Origin: an uncultured Pelagibacteraceae bacterium
Lineage (GTDB): Bacteria > Pseudomonadota > Alphaproteobacteria > Pelagibacterales > Pelagibacteraceae
Length of the DNA: 33,838 nucleotides
Reading direction: 5' to 3'
Assembly: GCA_902577875.1 (NCBI GenBank)
Contig: CACHAX010000011.1
Coordinates: 1-33,838 of the forward strand
Position 1 is the stretch's first letter. Each line of letters begins with the position of its first letter. The notes below the pieces were generated by a model. That model saw only the letters and a list, made by a program, of their open reading frames with translations. It did not search any database and was not told the origin of the DNA. Both the position numbers and the translations under genes were made by a program. Of the stretch, positions 17,581-26,278 are shown in pieces.

Positions 17581-20500
17581 TTAATCAGATATTGTAAATT
17601 TAATATTTTGAGTCTGTTGTGATCCACCTTCTGTAGTTGCAACTAGATTTAAATCTAAAGAACCTGAGAAACCTTCTGGTGGTTTGCCCGAGATTTGTAG
17701 GGTATTAGCATCAAATTTCACCCATGATGGTAAGGGAGATCCATCTTTTAACTTTAGATCAAAGTTAACTTTTGTATTTTGTGCAGCAACTTGAATATTT
17801 TTTTGAGGTATTTTAAAGTTTATACCTGTTGAACCAAAATTTATAGGTTTAAATGGTTGTATTGATAGTCCAGTATTATTAACAGCAAAACTAGTTGGTT
17901 TTATACTGGCCAATTTTGTTCCACTTAAAGCTTTAAATTTTGTTTTAATTCCTGCACTATTTGCTTTAATTTTAATTGAGCTAAATTTACCCATAGCGGC
18001 AGGAGTTAAACTCATTTTCCCACCTGTGTTTGTTATTGATCTTCCTGAGAATGAATTTGATTTATTTTGTCGTCTTACTTCTTTTTGAATTTCTTTTCTA
18101 AGTTTTCTTGTCTCTTTTCTTACTTCTTTTCTAATTTGTTTTTTTATTTTAGGTGCTATTTTCTCAGCCTTTTTTGGGTTGATAATTTTAGTAGATGCAG
18201 TTATGAAAGAAACATCTCCATTACCGCTTTTAGAACCTTTGATGCTATAGTTTTCAGATAATAAAGAAATATCTGATGATAGAGAAAGATCTCCATTTGA
18301 AGTTAACGATAAACTCCCACTTTTGATTTCATTGCTGCCTATAGTAATATCTCCATCTCCACTTGTGTTTACTGTTGTGGTTAATGTCAAACTACCATTG
18401 CCCTTCGCAGAGCTATACCCTTGTGTGTGTGTTACAGAACTGGCATATGTTGAATTAGTATATGATGAGCCACCGCCGCCGCCAGCTCCATCTCCTGTAT
18501 AACCGCTTGGGGAAGTCGAGTCTGATGCTCCACCGCCGCCACCACCATAATAACCGCCGCCGCCGCCGCCGCCGCCGTCAAAACAATTACAACTGTGTGA
18601 TGGTCTTCCACCATCTCCACCAGTTCCTAAAGATCCAGCAGATCCATTTCTAGGAGATGCTCCACCGTCACCTGCTACTCCTCCTGCAGATGATGTACCA
18701 GCTCCACCTCCCAGAGGTTTGTTCCCAGTTCTATTTCCATCATCATAACCTTTTTGAGCAGTAGTACCACCACCGTTACCACCGCGTCCTCCACCTGGAT
18801 CTCCACCTCGACCTCCGCCGCCTCCAGCGACTAAAATTCTGTCTGTAAGACTGGTGCCTCCAACTCTTATGTCGGTAGCTCCACCACCACCGCCTGCGGC
18901 ATCTGCACCACCTCCGTCTCCGCCACCGTTATAACCTCCAGCACCACCACCAGAAGTATTACTACTTTTATCAACTCCATCTGCTCCTTCTCCTCCAACA
19001 TAAATATTTAAAGTTGTTCCTGCAGATAAATTTGAAAGAGTTGCTTGTACTCTGCCTCCCTTACCGGCCATTGATGCATTACCATATGAGTTCTCTCCTC
19101 CGCCTGCTCCATAGCCATCGACTTTAAGAGCAGTCATTGATTTTGGAATTGTGTATGTTTGAACTGCTCCAGTGTAGCTAAAAGTTTTACTTGAGCTACT
19201 TGTTCCACCTGTATATCCAGTTGTAGTTAGTTTAACAGATCCAGCGACATCAATACTTGAATGAACTGTTAAATCTCTTGGGGAATTCAGAACTAAATTT
19301 AAATTACCCGAACCAGTATCTGTTATTGTTGTAGTAGCATTTGATGATCCAAGGGTTAAGTCTCTAGCCGCAGTTAATGTTAATGTGACATCAGAACTTG
19401 ATGTAGAGTTAATTGAGCTACTCAGTGTAATATCGCCGTTGGAACTGGAAGTTAATCCTGCACCATAATTTAAATTCTGTGAAGTAGTTAAAATTGTTAC
19501 ACTTGTACCCCCACTCAAAGTACTAGATATATTTGAAGCTTGCTGCGATCCAATTGTATAATCATAAGGGTCTACCAGCCATAATCCACTATTACCATTC
19601 TTACTACTTGCGTTCACTTTTATTTTTTCTGTGTTGACCAATGCACCTGAGGTTTCTATTTTACCTCCATTACCGTCAATTGCGTAAGCAAGTAATGTTC
19701 CGTTAACAGAAGTTTTAGATTTAGAATTTTTAATATCAGACCAAACTACAATTTTACCACCATCACCTGATGATGTTGAGCTAGCATCTATCAATGAATT
19801 TTTTTCGACTGTTGCGTATGTTGATTGAAGTAACTCTCCACTGCCTTTCCAATCACCACCTATTAAAACATTTCCTCCTCCAGTTTTTCCACTTGCAAGT
19901 AATTTAGATCCAGATTTAATAGAAATTTCATTTCCTGTTAACTCTATATTTCCGCCATTTGAATTTTTTGAACTTACGTCTATAGAGCCAGAGTTTGAAA
20001 CCATTCCATTTTGACCTGCATCTATTTTAACTGAATTAGCTTTTATCTCTCCTGTATTTGATACTAGCTTTAAGACACCATTAACTGAAACTAATTTTTT
20101 CTTTCCTGACGGACCTTTAATTGTTGCATCAACTAACGACTTTGCCGCGCTAGATTTAATTAATACTTGACCATTTTCGGACTTAATAGTTCCCCCATTT
20201 TCAATTAAATTAGTTAGCTTCGACTCAGAGACTTTAATATTTAACTTACCATTAGATGACAGAGATAATTTGGCATTATCGCCTGATATAAGTGCTGCAG
20301 AACCAGAAGACGCAGAGATGGAACCATAATTTTTTACATCGGATGACAATAAGGCAACATATTTTGAATTTACATTTCCATAATTGATAATTGACGATTT
20401 GCTACTTGAGCTAAAATTATAATTCTGCTTAATGAAATCATTATTAGCCATTTTCATGGTGGATGCAACAAGGCCTCCAACATTAATACTACCTGATTTA

Positions 20501-20910
20501 CCAACTAATACCCCGTTAGGATTTATAAAGAATATATTTCCATTAGCATTTAAATTTCCATAAATTCTAGACGGATCTGAAGATCTTACTCTATTTAAAG
20601 TATTAGACGAAGAACTCGGCTGATTAAAGTTTACTGTAGCTTTTGACCCTATATTAAATTTATTCCAACTTATTATAGCGTTGTTAGATGATTGGTTAAC
20701 GTTCATCGTGTTTGATGTTTGAGAAATAGAAGCACTTCCTGATTTAACTATGCCGTTTGTAGGTAATGCATTTTGAGAAATGCTCTCTGCATTAGCAAAA
20801 CTTATGGATTGAATTGATAATACATAAAGATATATAAGGCTGTATATTCCAAATTTTTTTGCTAAATAATTCATTTTTTCAAAACTGATATTTATGTTAT
20901 TTTGTATCAC
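17581..20910 (-). CDS. Two-partner secretion exoprotein (TpsA, FHA N-terminal domain) with ALK-like glycine-rich domain and C-terminal Ig/cadherin-like domain
   Basis: This 1109-residue protein has a long signal peptide ending SFANA (residue 41). The TPS/haemagglutination-activity domain (about 42-300) includes WNKFNIG, NRV..DPSRIYGNLNANG and FINPNGVLVG (127-137). WLVDPYDYTIG (444-454) is a motif I associate with FHA-like proteins. Residues ~575-840 are glycine-rich, with GGGGGATDIRVGGTSLTDRI and LVAGGGGG, resembling the Gly-rich domain of ALK-type proteins. Residues 912-949 are a Lys/Arg/Glu helix. The end (about 1030-1109, LPSWVKFDANTLQISGKPP) resembles a putative Ig / dystroglycan-type cadherin-like domain. 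It starts with GTG; TTAGGA just upstream supports this, although an ATG at codon 13 is possible. The likely role is a secreted or surface adhesin exported by the divergent TpsB. Ligand unknown. Confidence 0.85.
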   Translation of the reverse strand: MIQNNINISFEKMNYLAKKFGIYSLIYLYVLSIQSISFANAESISQNALPTNGIVKSGSASISQTSNTMNVNQSSNNAIISWNKFNIGSKATVNFNQPSSSSNTLNRVRSSDPSRIYGNLNANGNIFFINPNGVLVGKSGSINVGGLVASTMKMANNDFIKQNYNFSSSSKSSIINYGNVNSKYVALLSSDVKNYGSISASSGSAALISGDNAKLSLSSNGKLNIKVSESKLTNLIENGGTIKSENGQVLIKSSAAKSLVDATIKGPSGKKKLVSVNGVLKLVSNTGEIKANSVKIDAGQNGMVSNSGSIDVSSKNSNGGNIELTGNEISIKSGSKLLASGKTGGGNVLIGGDWKGSGELLQSTYATVEKNSLIDASSTSSGDGGKIVVWSDIKNSKSKTSVNGTLLAYAIDGNGGKIETSGALVNTEKIKVNASSKNGNSGLWLVDPYDYTIGSQQASNISSTLSGGTSVTILTTSQNLNYGAGLTSSSNGDITLSSSINSTSSSDVTLTLTAARDLTLGSSNATTTITDTGSGNLNLVLNSPRDLTVHSSIDVAGSVKLTTTGYTGGTSSSSKTFSYTGAVQTYTIPKSMTALKVDGYGAGGGENSYGNASMAGKGGRVQATLSNLSAGTTLNIYVGGEGADGVDKSSNTSGGGAGGYNGGGDGGGADAAGGGGGATDIRVGGTSLTDRILVAGGGGGRGGDPGGGRGGNGGGTTAQKGYDDGNRTGNKPLGGGAGTSSAGGVAGDGGASPRNGSAGSLGTGGDGGRPSHSCNCFDGGGGGGGGYYGGGGGGASDSTSPSGYTGDGAGGGGGSSYTNSTYASSVTHTQGYSSAKGNGSLTLTTTVNTSGDGDITIGSNEIKSGSLSLTSNGDLSLSSDISLLSENYSIKGSKSGNGDVSFITASTKIINPKKAEKIAPKIKKQIRKEVRKETRKLRKEIQKEVRRQNKSNSFSGRSITNTGGKMSLTPAAMGKFSSIKIKANSAGIKTKFKALSGTKLASIKPTSFAVNNTGLSIQPFKPINFGSTGINFKIPQKNIQVAAQNTKVNFDLKLKDGSPLPSWVKFDANTLQISGKPPEGFSGSLDLNLVATTEGGSQQTQNIKFTISD
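18391..19188 (-). other. Glycine-rich (ALK-like) domain of the TpsA protein
   Basis: This stretch encodes residues ~575-840 with long Gly runs broken by Asp, Ser, Asn and Tyr. Gly is not at every third position, so it is not collagen-like. The order FSYTGAVQTYTIPKSMTALK, VDGYGAGGG, LNIYVGGEGADG, ATDIRVGG, RILVAGGGGG, then more Gly runs matches the glycine-rich family that includes the ALK/LTK ectodomain. It is the most GC-rich patch of the window because Gly codons are GGN. Confidence 0.7.
18554..18577 (-). repeat. (CCG)8 trinucleotide repeat encoding polyglycine
   Basis: On the coding strand this reads as seven GGC codons plus part of a flanking GGT, giving Gly779-Gly786 just after FD and before YY. 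A pure GGC run stands out in a genome that otherwise prefers A/T-ending codons. Slippage would change the number of glycines without shifting the frame. Confidence 0.8.
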
Positions 20911-21107
20911 AATTTCCTAAGAAAAATTCATGTATTTGGTAACAATTGTCACATTTATTTTACTATTTTTCTTAATTTTAAAGCTTTTTAACCGCTCAAA
21001 ATATTATTTTAAGATAATTCCATTCAAAATTGATTAATTGGAAAATTTACAATCAAAAAGTTAAATCTTATACTTGATTCACTGTTTGTAATTAAAAAAA
21101 TATATAA
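20911..21107. promoter_or_regulatory. Divergent intergenic region between tpsA and tpsB
   Basis: These 197 bases form the longest gap in the window and must hold the promoters of both halves of the secretion system. I see a 14-base imperfect palindrome near the tpsA side and several AT-rich -10-like boxes, but no -35/-10 pair good enough to name. No small gene or riboswitch-like fold was recognised. Confidence 0.6.
20939..20952. promoter_or_regulatory. Imperfect palindrome, possible operator
   Basis: GTAACAATTGTCAC is a 14-base inverted repeat with six of seven base pairs matched and no spacer. It lies 28 bases before the tpsA GTG and 155 before the tpsB ATG, where a regulator could act on both promoters. 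This is a single occurrence seen by eye. Confidence 0.3.
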
Positions 21108-22847
21108 ATGATTAAGCATCTTCAAAAACTAAGAATTATAATTATTTTAATATTTATACTTTTTTCAACAAAAGGCTTTGGTGCAGAAGTAATCTTACCA
21201 ACGGTTAATGATTATAGTCAAGACTTTGATAAATCGAAAATTTTAAAAAAAAAGAAAAATTTGATTAAAAATATTAATAAAGAAAATGATAAAGCAAAAG
21301 TTGAAGATGAAACGACGAAAGATGAATTAAAAGTATTAGTAAATAAATTTAAATTGGAAGGAAATTTTTCAATTTCAAATGAAGAAATTCAATTAATCAT
21401 CAAAAATTATTTAAATAAAGAGTTAACTTTAAGTGAATTAGATGAGGTTACTGAAGATATAACAAATCTTTACATCAATAAGGGTATTTGGGCTAGAGCT
21501 TTACTACCCGACCAGGATATTACTAAAAATGAGATAACTGTAGAAATTATAGAAGCAAGACTAGGAAAAATTATTATTCAAAAACCAAGTGGGAAAAAAA
21601 TACGTTTTAAAGATGAAAGAGCTATAAAATTTTTAAGCAACAATCAGAGCAAAGATAAGATTTTCAGTGTTAGTGCTTTAAATAAAAATATTCAGACTTT
21701 AGATAGTTTAGCAGGTATTTCTGCAACAGCCAGCCTTGAAGCTGGTGAAATAGATGGTGAAACAGATGTCATTTTAGAAATAGATGACCAAAAAAAAATA
21801 ACAGGAAGCTTTACGGCTGACAACCATGGATCAAGGTCTTCTGGAAGAGGAAGGGCTTCAACATTAATTAATGTTAATAGTGCCCTACACATGGGAGAAA
21901 CTATAACATTTCAAAATATTTATACTTATGGGTCTAATTATTATTCTTTAGGAATATCTGGTCCAATTGGATATAAAGGTATAACAGCATCCTTAAGAGG
22001 TTCAGTAATGGATTATAACCTAGGTGCACCATTAAAAAGCTCAGAGCCTCAAGGAGACTCGAAAGAATTAAGTTTATCAGTAAATTTTCCAGCTATAACA
22101 TATAAGAATTTGACTGCTTCATTAAGTTTTGGAGCAGGTTATAATGAATATTTAAACAAAACTTTATCTGGAGTTACATCTCAAAAGACAAATTTAAAAA
22201 GTAACTTTGATATAAATTTAGGACTTGCTGATAATTTTTTGGGTGGTGGTTATAATACTTTATCATTGTCATTAGCGCATGGAGAATTAGATCTAGGAGA
22301 TAATCGAAGCGATTTAATATCTGATAGCACTGCTGCAAGAACACAAGGTAATTACGAAAAATTAGAGTTAAATTTTTCAAGAACTCATTTTTTAACAGAT
22401 AGAAATTCATTATTTTTTTCAACAAATGGACAATATGGATTTAAAAATTTAGACTCTGCTGAACAAATAAGTCTTGGAGGAGTAAATAATGTAAGGGGTT
22501 TTCCAAATAGCGAAGGATCTGGAACAAACGGTATTATTTCTTCTTTGGAACATAGATTTAATTTAAATGAAAAAGTTCAGACCAAGTTATTTTATGACTT
22601 TGGAAAAGTTAAACAGTATGAGCATACTTATTCTGGATGGAATTCATCAAATTTATCATTGTCAAATGCTTATGATATAAGCGGTCTAGGATTTGGTTTT
22701 GAATTTAATATGGATCCTACCTCAAATTTATCATTCATTTATTCAACAAAATTAAGCGCAAATCCAGCGAGTGATGCTAATGGACATGATAATGATGGCA
22801 CGGATAAAAAACATAGATTTTGGGTTTCGCTAAATAGAATTTTTTAA
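21108..22847 (+). CDS. Two-partner secretion outer-membrane transporter (TpsB, ShlB/FhaC family)
   Basis: The 579-residue protein has a signal peptide ending near GFGA (residue 26) and a Lys-rich linker (about 40-75). Two POTRA-type modules follow (about 76-150, [20 protein letters not shown] then [18 protein letters not shown]; and about 150-225). The ShlB/FhaC-type 16-strand barrel starts near [19 protein letters not shown]. It has the conserved [10 protein letters not shown] block, the loop-6 VRGF motif needed for secretion, and ends in Phe as outer-membrane barrels do. It should export the divergent TpsA protein by recognising its N-terminal TPS domain. It is divergent from tpsA rather than ahead of it in an operon. 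Its last four bases (TTAA) overlap purA. Confidence 0.9.
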   Translation: MIKHLQKLRIIIILIFILFSTKGFGAEVILPTVNDYSQDFDKSKILKKKKNLIKNINKENDKAKVEDETTKDELKVLVNKFKLEGNFSISNEEIQLIIKNYLNKELTLSELDEVTEDITNLYINKGIWARALLPDQDITKNEITVEIIEARLGKIIIQKPSGKKIRFKDERAIKFLSNNQSKDKIFSVSALNKNIQTLDSLAGISATASLEAGEIDGETDVILEIDDQKKITGSFTADNHGSRSSGRGRASTLINVNSALHMGETITFQNIYTYGSNYYSLGISGPIGYKGITASLRGSVMDYNLGAPLKSSEPQGDSKELSLSVNFPAITYKNLTASLSFGAGYNEYLNKTLSGVTSQKTNLKSNFDINLGLADNFLGGGYNTLSLSLAHGELDLGDNRSDLISDSTAARTQGNYEKLELNFSRTHFLTDRNSLFFSTNGQYGFKNLDSAEQISLGGVNNVRGFPNSEGSGTNGIISSLEHRFNLNEKVQTKLFYDFGKVKQYEHTYSGWNSSNLSLSNAYDISGLGFGFEFNMDPTSNLSFIYSTKLSANPASDANGHDNDGTDKKHRFWVSLNRIF

Positions 22848-24133
22848 TTAAACGGATCAATTAAAAGAATTGTGTCTTCTCTCTCAGGACTTGTAGAAAT
22901 ACTTGAAATTTTTGTCTCAATAAACTCTTCAATAGCTTTAACATAAATCTTGGCATTTTTAGGTAAATTTTCAAATTTTTTAATTCCTTGAGTTTTAGAT
23001 TTCCAACCCTTGAATGTTTTATAAACTGGTTTAACATTTAATTGATCTTCAACAGAAGCTGGGAAATAATCTATTGTTTTTCCATTTAATTCATAAGCAA
23101 TGCATAGATTTATTTCATCAAGTTCATCTAATACATCTAATTTAGTTAGTGCTATTCCATTAATGCCTGAAATTTTTATTGTCTGTCTTACTAAAACTCC
23201 ATCAAACCAGCCACATCTTCTTTTTCTACTAGTTACTGTTCCAAATTCGTGTCCTTTTTCTCCTAAATGATTACCAATTTCATCTGTAAGTTCTGTTGGA
23301 AAAGGTCCTTGGCCCACCCTTGTTGTGTATGCTTTTGTAATTCCTAATACATAGTTTATTGAGTTTGGACCACATCCAGATCCCGTTGCTGCTGAAGCTG
23401 CTACTGTATTGGATGAAGTTACATATGGATATGTCCCGTGATCGACATCAAGTAATATTCCTTGTGCTCCCTCAAATAAAATTTTTTTATTTTCTAATTT
23501 AAATTGATCTATCTTTCTCCAAACAGGTGCTGAGTATTTTAAAATATTTGGAGCTATTTTTAATAAATCTCCAACTAATTTTTCTTTCTCATATATTGGT
23601 TTGCTAAATCCTTTTCTAATAGCATTATGGTGTTCTAACACCACGGCTAGTCTATTTTCAAGATTTTTTTTGGATGCAAGATCCATTACTCTTATAGATC
23701 TTCTTCCTACTTTATCTTCATAAGCTGGACCAATTCCTCTCCTTGTAGTTCCAATTTTTGATTTACCAGCAGAATCTTCTCTAATTTCATCCATCTCTCT
23801 ATGAAATGGTAAAATTAATGTGGCAGCCTCAGATAAAATAAGATTATTTTCATTGATTTCTACACCTTTGGATTTTGCTTCATCGATTTCATCCAAAAGC
23901 GCCCATGGATCTACTACAACACCATTTCCAATAATAGATATTTTGTTTTTTCTAACAATCCCAGATGGTAAAAGTCTTAGTTTGTAAGTAACACTATCTA
24001 TGACCAGGGTGTGACCAGCATTATGTCCTCCTTGAAATCTTACAACAACGTCAGCTTCACTAGATAACCAATCAACTATTTTTCCTTTTCCCTCATCACC
24101 CCACTGGGAACCAACAACAACTACATTTTTCAT
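22844..24133 (-). CDS. purA: Adenylosuccinate synthetase
   Basis: The 429-residue product matches PurA length. It joins IMP and aspartate with GTP to form adenylosuccinate, the first committed step to [18 protein letters not shown] (9-23) contains catalytic Asp13, and [10 protein letters not shown] contains His41. [14 protein letters not shown] and the base-binding [11 protein letters not shown] are present. Its ATG overlaps the thiD stop by 4 bases. It is the last gene of the long - strand run and ends in a TTAA overlap with tpsB. Confidence 0.97.
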   Translation of the reverse strand: MKNVVVVGSQWGDEGKGKIVDWLSSEADVVVRFQGGHNAGHTLVIDSVTYKLRLLPSGIVRKNKISIIGNGVVVDPWALLDEIDEAKSKGVEINENNLILSEAATLILPFHREMDEIREDSAGKSKIGTTRRGIGPAYEDKVGRRSIRVMDLASKKNLENRLAVVLEHHNAIRKGFSKPIYEKEKLVGDLLKIAPNILKYSAPVWRKIDQFKLENKKILFEGAQGILLDVDHGTYPYVTSSNTVAASAATGSGCGPNSINYVLGITKAYTTRVGQGPFPTELTDEIGNHLGEKGHEFGTVTSRKRRCGWFDGVLVRQTIKISGINGIALTKLDVLDELDEINLCIAYELNGKTIDYFPASVEDQLNVKPVYKTFKGWKSKTQGIKKFENLPKNAKIYVKAIEEFIETKISSISTSPEREDTILLIDPFN

Positions 24134-24942
24134 CTAAATTTTTTTTCTATATTAAAACTATTTAAGTGGTTAATTGGTCCTTTTCCTTTTCCAATGTTTG
24201 GTCTAGTCTTAATTGCATTATTTACATATCTAATACTTAACTCACAAGATTTCTTTAATGTTTTTCCACATCCGTAAAATGTTGCAATTGCACTTGATAA
24301 TGTGCATCCAGTTCCGTGAGTATTTTTTGTTTTAATTTTTTTATTAGTAAAAATTATAGTTTCTTTTTGATTCATAAATATATCTTTCAAAACTCTAGAA
24401 CCTAAATGACCACCTTTGATTAAGACATTCTTAGCACCTAAATATAGCAAAATTTTAGCAGCTTCTTTCATATGAAAGACAGAATTAATTTTTAAGCCAG
24501 TAAGTATTTCAGCTTCTGGAATATTGGGTGTTATTAAATCTACTTTTTTAATTAGTTTTTTTTTTAAGACTAAAATTGCTTTATCATCTATAAGCCTGGT
24601 TCCTCCTTTGGCTACCATAACAGGATCCAATATTATTTTTTTTAATTTTAATTTTTTTATTGATTTTAATACAGAATTTATAACTTCTGTAGAATGCAGC
24701 ATTCCTATCTTTACTGAATCTGGTTTGATATCTTTTGAGGTAAATTCAATCTGATTAGAAATTTCATTACAAACTATCGGTATGATAGATTTAACACCTG
24801 TTGTATTTTGGACAGTAACTGCCGTGATTGCCGTCATAGCATAAGAACCTAAAGATGTAACTGATTTAATATCAGCTTGAATGCCAGCTCCTCCAGAAGA
24901 ATCTGACCCTGCTATTATTAATATTTTAGAATTGATTTTCAA
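24130..24942 (-). CDS. thiD: Hydroxymethylpyrimidine/phosphomethylpyrimidine kinase
   Basis: The 270-residue ribokinase-fold protein has [20 protein letters not shown] (10-29) and a C-terminal [17 protein letters not shown] with the anion hole and catalytic Asp-equivalent region. It phosphorylates HMP and HMP-P for thiamine synthesis. SAR11 bacteria are known to lack thiC and to import an HMP precursor, so a retained thiD fits that lifestyle if the assignment to SAR11 holds. No TPP riboswitch is visible nearby, since the gene sits within an operon. It overlaps purA by 4 bases and begins one base after glmM. Confidence 0.95.
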   Translation of the reverse strand: MKINSKILIIAGSDSSGGAGIQADIKSVTSLGSYAMTAITAVTVQNTTGVKSIIPIVCNEISNQIEFTSKDIKPDSVKIGMLHSTEVINSVLKSIKKLKLKKIILDPVMVAKGGTRLIDDKAILVLKKKLIKKVDLITPNIPEAEILTGLKINSVFHMKEAAKILLYLGAKNVLIKGGHLGSRVLKDIFMNQKETIIFTNKKIKTKNTHGTGCTLSSAIATFYGCGKTLKKSCELSIRYVNNAIKTRPNIGKGKGPINHLNSFNIEKKFR

Positions 24943-24943
24943 T

Positions 24944-26275
24944 TTACCGTAAAGATTTTTTAATTATATTAATACATAGCTTATTTAAACTTGAATTGTC
25001 TGACTCACTCATAATTCTTATTTTTGGTTCAGTACCAGATTTTCTAACCAGTATTCTGCCTTTGTTTTGTATTATTTTGTTAGCTTCATTAATTGCTTGC
25101 TTACATTTTGTACTATTGATGATTGTTTTATCTTTAACTTCTACATTTTCTAATATTTGAGGTGTGGGTTTAAACTTATTAAAAAGTTCACTTGCTTTTT
25201 TTATTTTTCTTAAAGCAAAAAGAATTTCTAAGGCAACCAGTAATCCATCTCCAGTTGTTGCAAACTTTCCAAGAATTATATGTCCCGATTGTTCACCACC
25301 TAAATTAAATTTATTTTTTTTCATTTTTTCTTTAACATATCGATCTCCTACATTAGATCTAAGAAATTTAATTTTATTTTTTTTAAAAAAGTCTTCTAAG
25401 CCATAATTTGACATCAAAGTGCCAACCACTCCACCTTTTAAAATTTTTTTTCTTTTCCACCTTTCACCTAACATTGCAAGAATTTTATCCCCATCAACAA
25501 TGTTGCCTTTTTCATCGCAGACAATAATTCTGTCCGCATCACCATCTAATGCAATTCCAATATGAGCCTTATTTTTTTTTGTTATTTGACAAATTTTTTT
25601 TGGATAAGTGGATCCAGATTTAAAATTAATATTTAATCCATCAGGAGATGTGCCGGTTTTAAAAACTTTGGCTCCTAAAGAATTAAATAGATTCGGGCCA
25701 GCTTTATAACCAGCACCATTAGCACAGTCTAAGGCAATTTTTATACCTTTCAAACTAAATGAAGGTGGAAAATTTTGTTTCAAAATTTTTATATAATTTT
25801 CATTTGCGTCTTCTAATCTTTTTACTCTGCCTAATGCGATTGGTTTTGATAAATTTTTTGTAATTTTTGAATCAATTAATTTTTCAATTTTCTTTTCAAT
25901 TTTGTCAGATAGTTTCAATCCATCTGGTCCAAATAATTTTAAACCATTGTCGTAATATGGATTATGGGATGCGGTAATCATTATCCCCATATTGGCTCGC
26001 ATTTTTTTTGTTAACATTGCTAGACCATTTGTGGGTAGTGGTCCTAGTGTATAAACGTGCATTCCAGCAGATGCCAAACCAGATACTAAAGCTGGTTCTA
26101 ATGTGTAACCAGACAATCTCGTATCTTTTGCAATAATTGCTGTCTGTTTGTTTTTCTTTAAATTTTTAAAATATATTCCTGCAGCTAAACCAAATTTAAA
26201 GAACATTTCACCATTAATTTTTAGACCATTAACTCTTCCCCTTATCCCATCGGTGCCGAAATATTTTTTAATCAT
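24944..26275 (-). CDS. glmM: Phosphoglucosamine mutase
   Basis: The 443-residue phosphohexomutase begins KKYFGTDGIRGRVNG. The active-site serine is in ITASHNP (Ser103, phosphorylated in the active form), the metal-binding loop is DGDAD (244-248), and the phosphate-binding loop SGTEPKIRIM is near the C-terminus. The GTDGIRG start and the length favour GlmM over PMM/PGM. It converts glucosamine 6-phosphate to glucosamine 1-phosphate for UDP-GlcNAc, peptidoglycan and lipid A. It lies 3 bases after folP in the well-known ftsH-folP-glmM order. Confidence 0.96.
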   Translation of the reverse strand: MIKKYFGTDGIRGRVNGLKINGEMFFKFGLAAGIYFKNLKKNKQTAIIAKDTRLSGYTLEPALVSGLASAGMHVYTLGPLPTNGLAMLTKKMRANMGIMITASHNPYYDNGLKLFGPDGLKLSDKIEKKIEKLIDSKITKNLSKPIALGRVKRLEDANENYIKILKQNFPPSFSLKGIKIALDCANGAGYKAGPNLFNSLGAKVFKTGTSPDGLNINFKSGSTYPKKICQITKKNKAHIGIALDGDADRIIVCDEKGNIVDGDKILAMLGERWKRKKILKGGVVGTLMSNYGLEDFFKKNKIKFLRSNVGDRYVKEKMKKNKFNLGGEQSGHIILGKFATTGDGLLVALEILFALRKIKKASELFNKFKPTPQILENVEVKDKTIINSTKCKQAINEANKIIQNKGRILVRKSGTEPKIRIMSESDNSSLNKLCINIIKKSLR

Positions 26276-26278
26276 TTT

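Noticed and set aside
18432-18653. Poly-Ala (-) and poly-Arg (+) frames across the Gly-rich region
   Set aside because: These are other-frame readings of the CCG/GGC repeat; the tpsA frame is the only one with flanking conserved domains.
18391-19188. Collagen-like repeat
   Set aside because: Gly is not at every third position and Pro is rare, so a Gly-X-Y collagen helix is not supported.
20911-21107. Recent mobile insertion of the tps locus (IS ends, direct repeats, tRNA attachment site)
   Set aside because: No terminal repeats, integrase or transposase were seen. The tRNA-Arg is 2 kb away on the far side of rluD and rpoH, with no partial copy near the locus.
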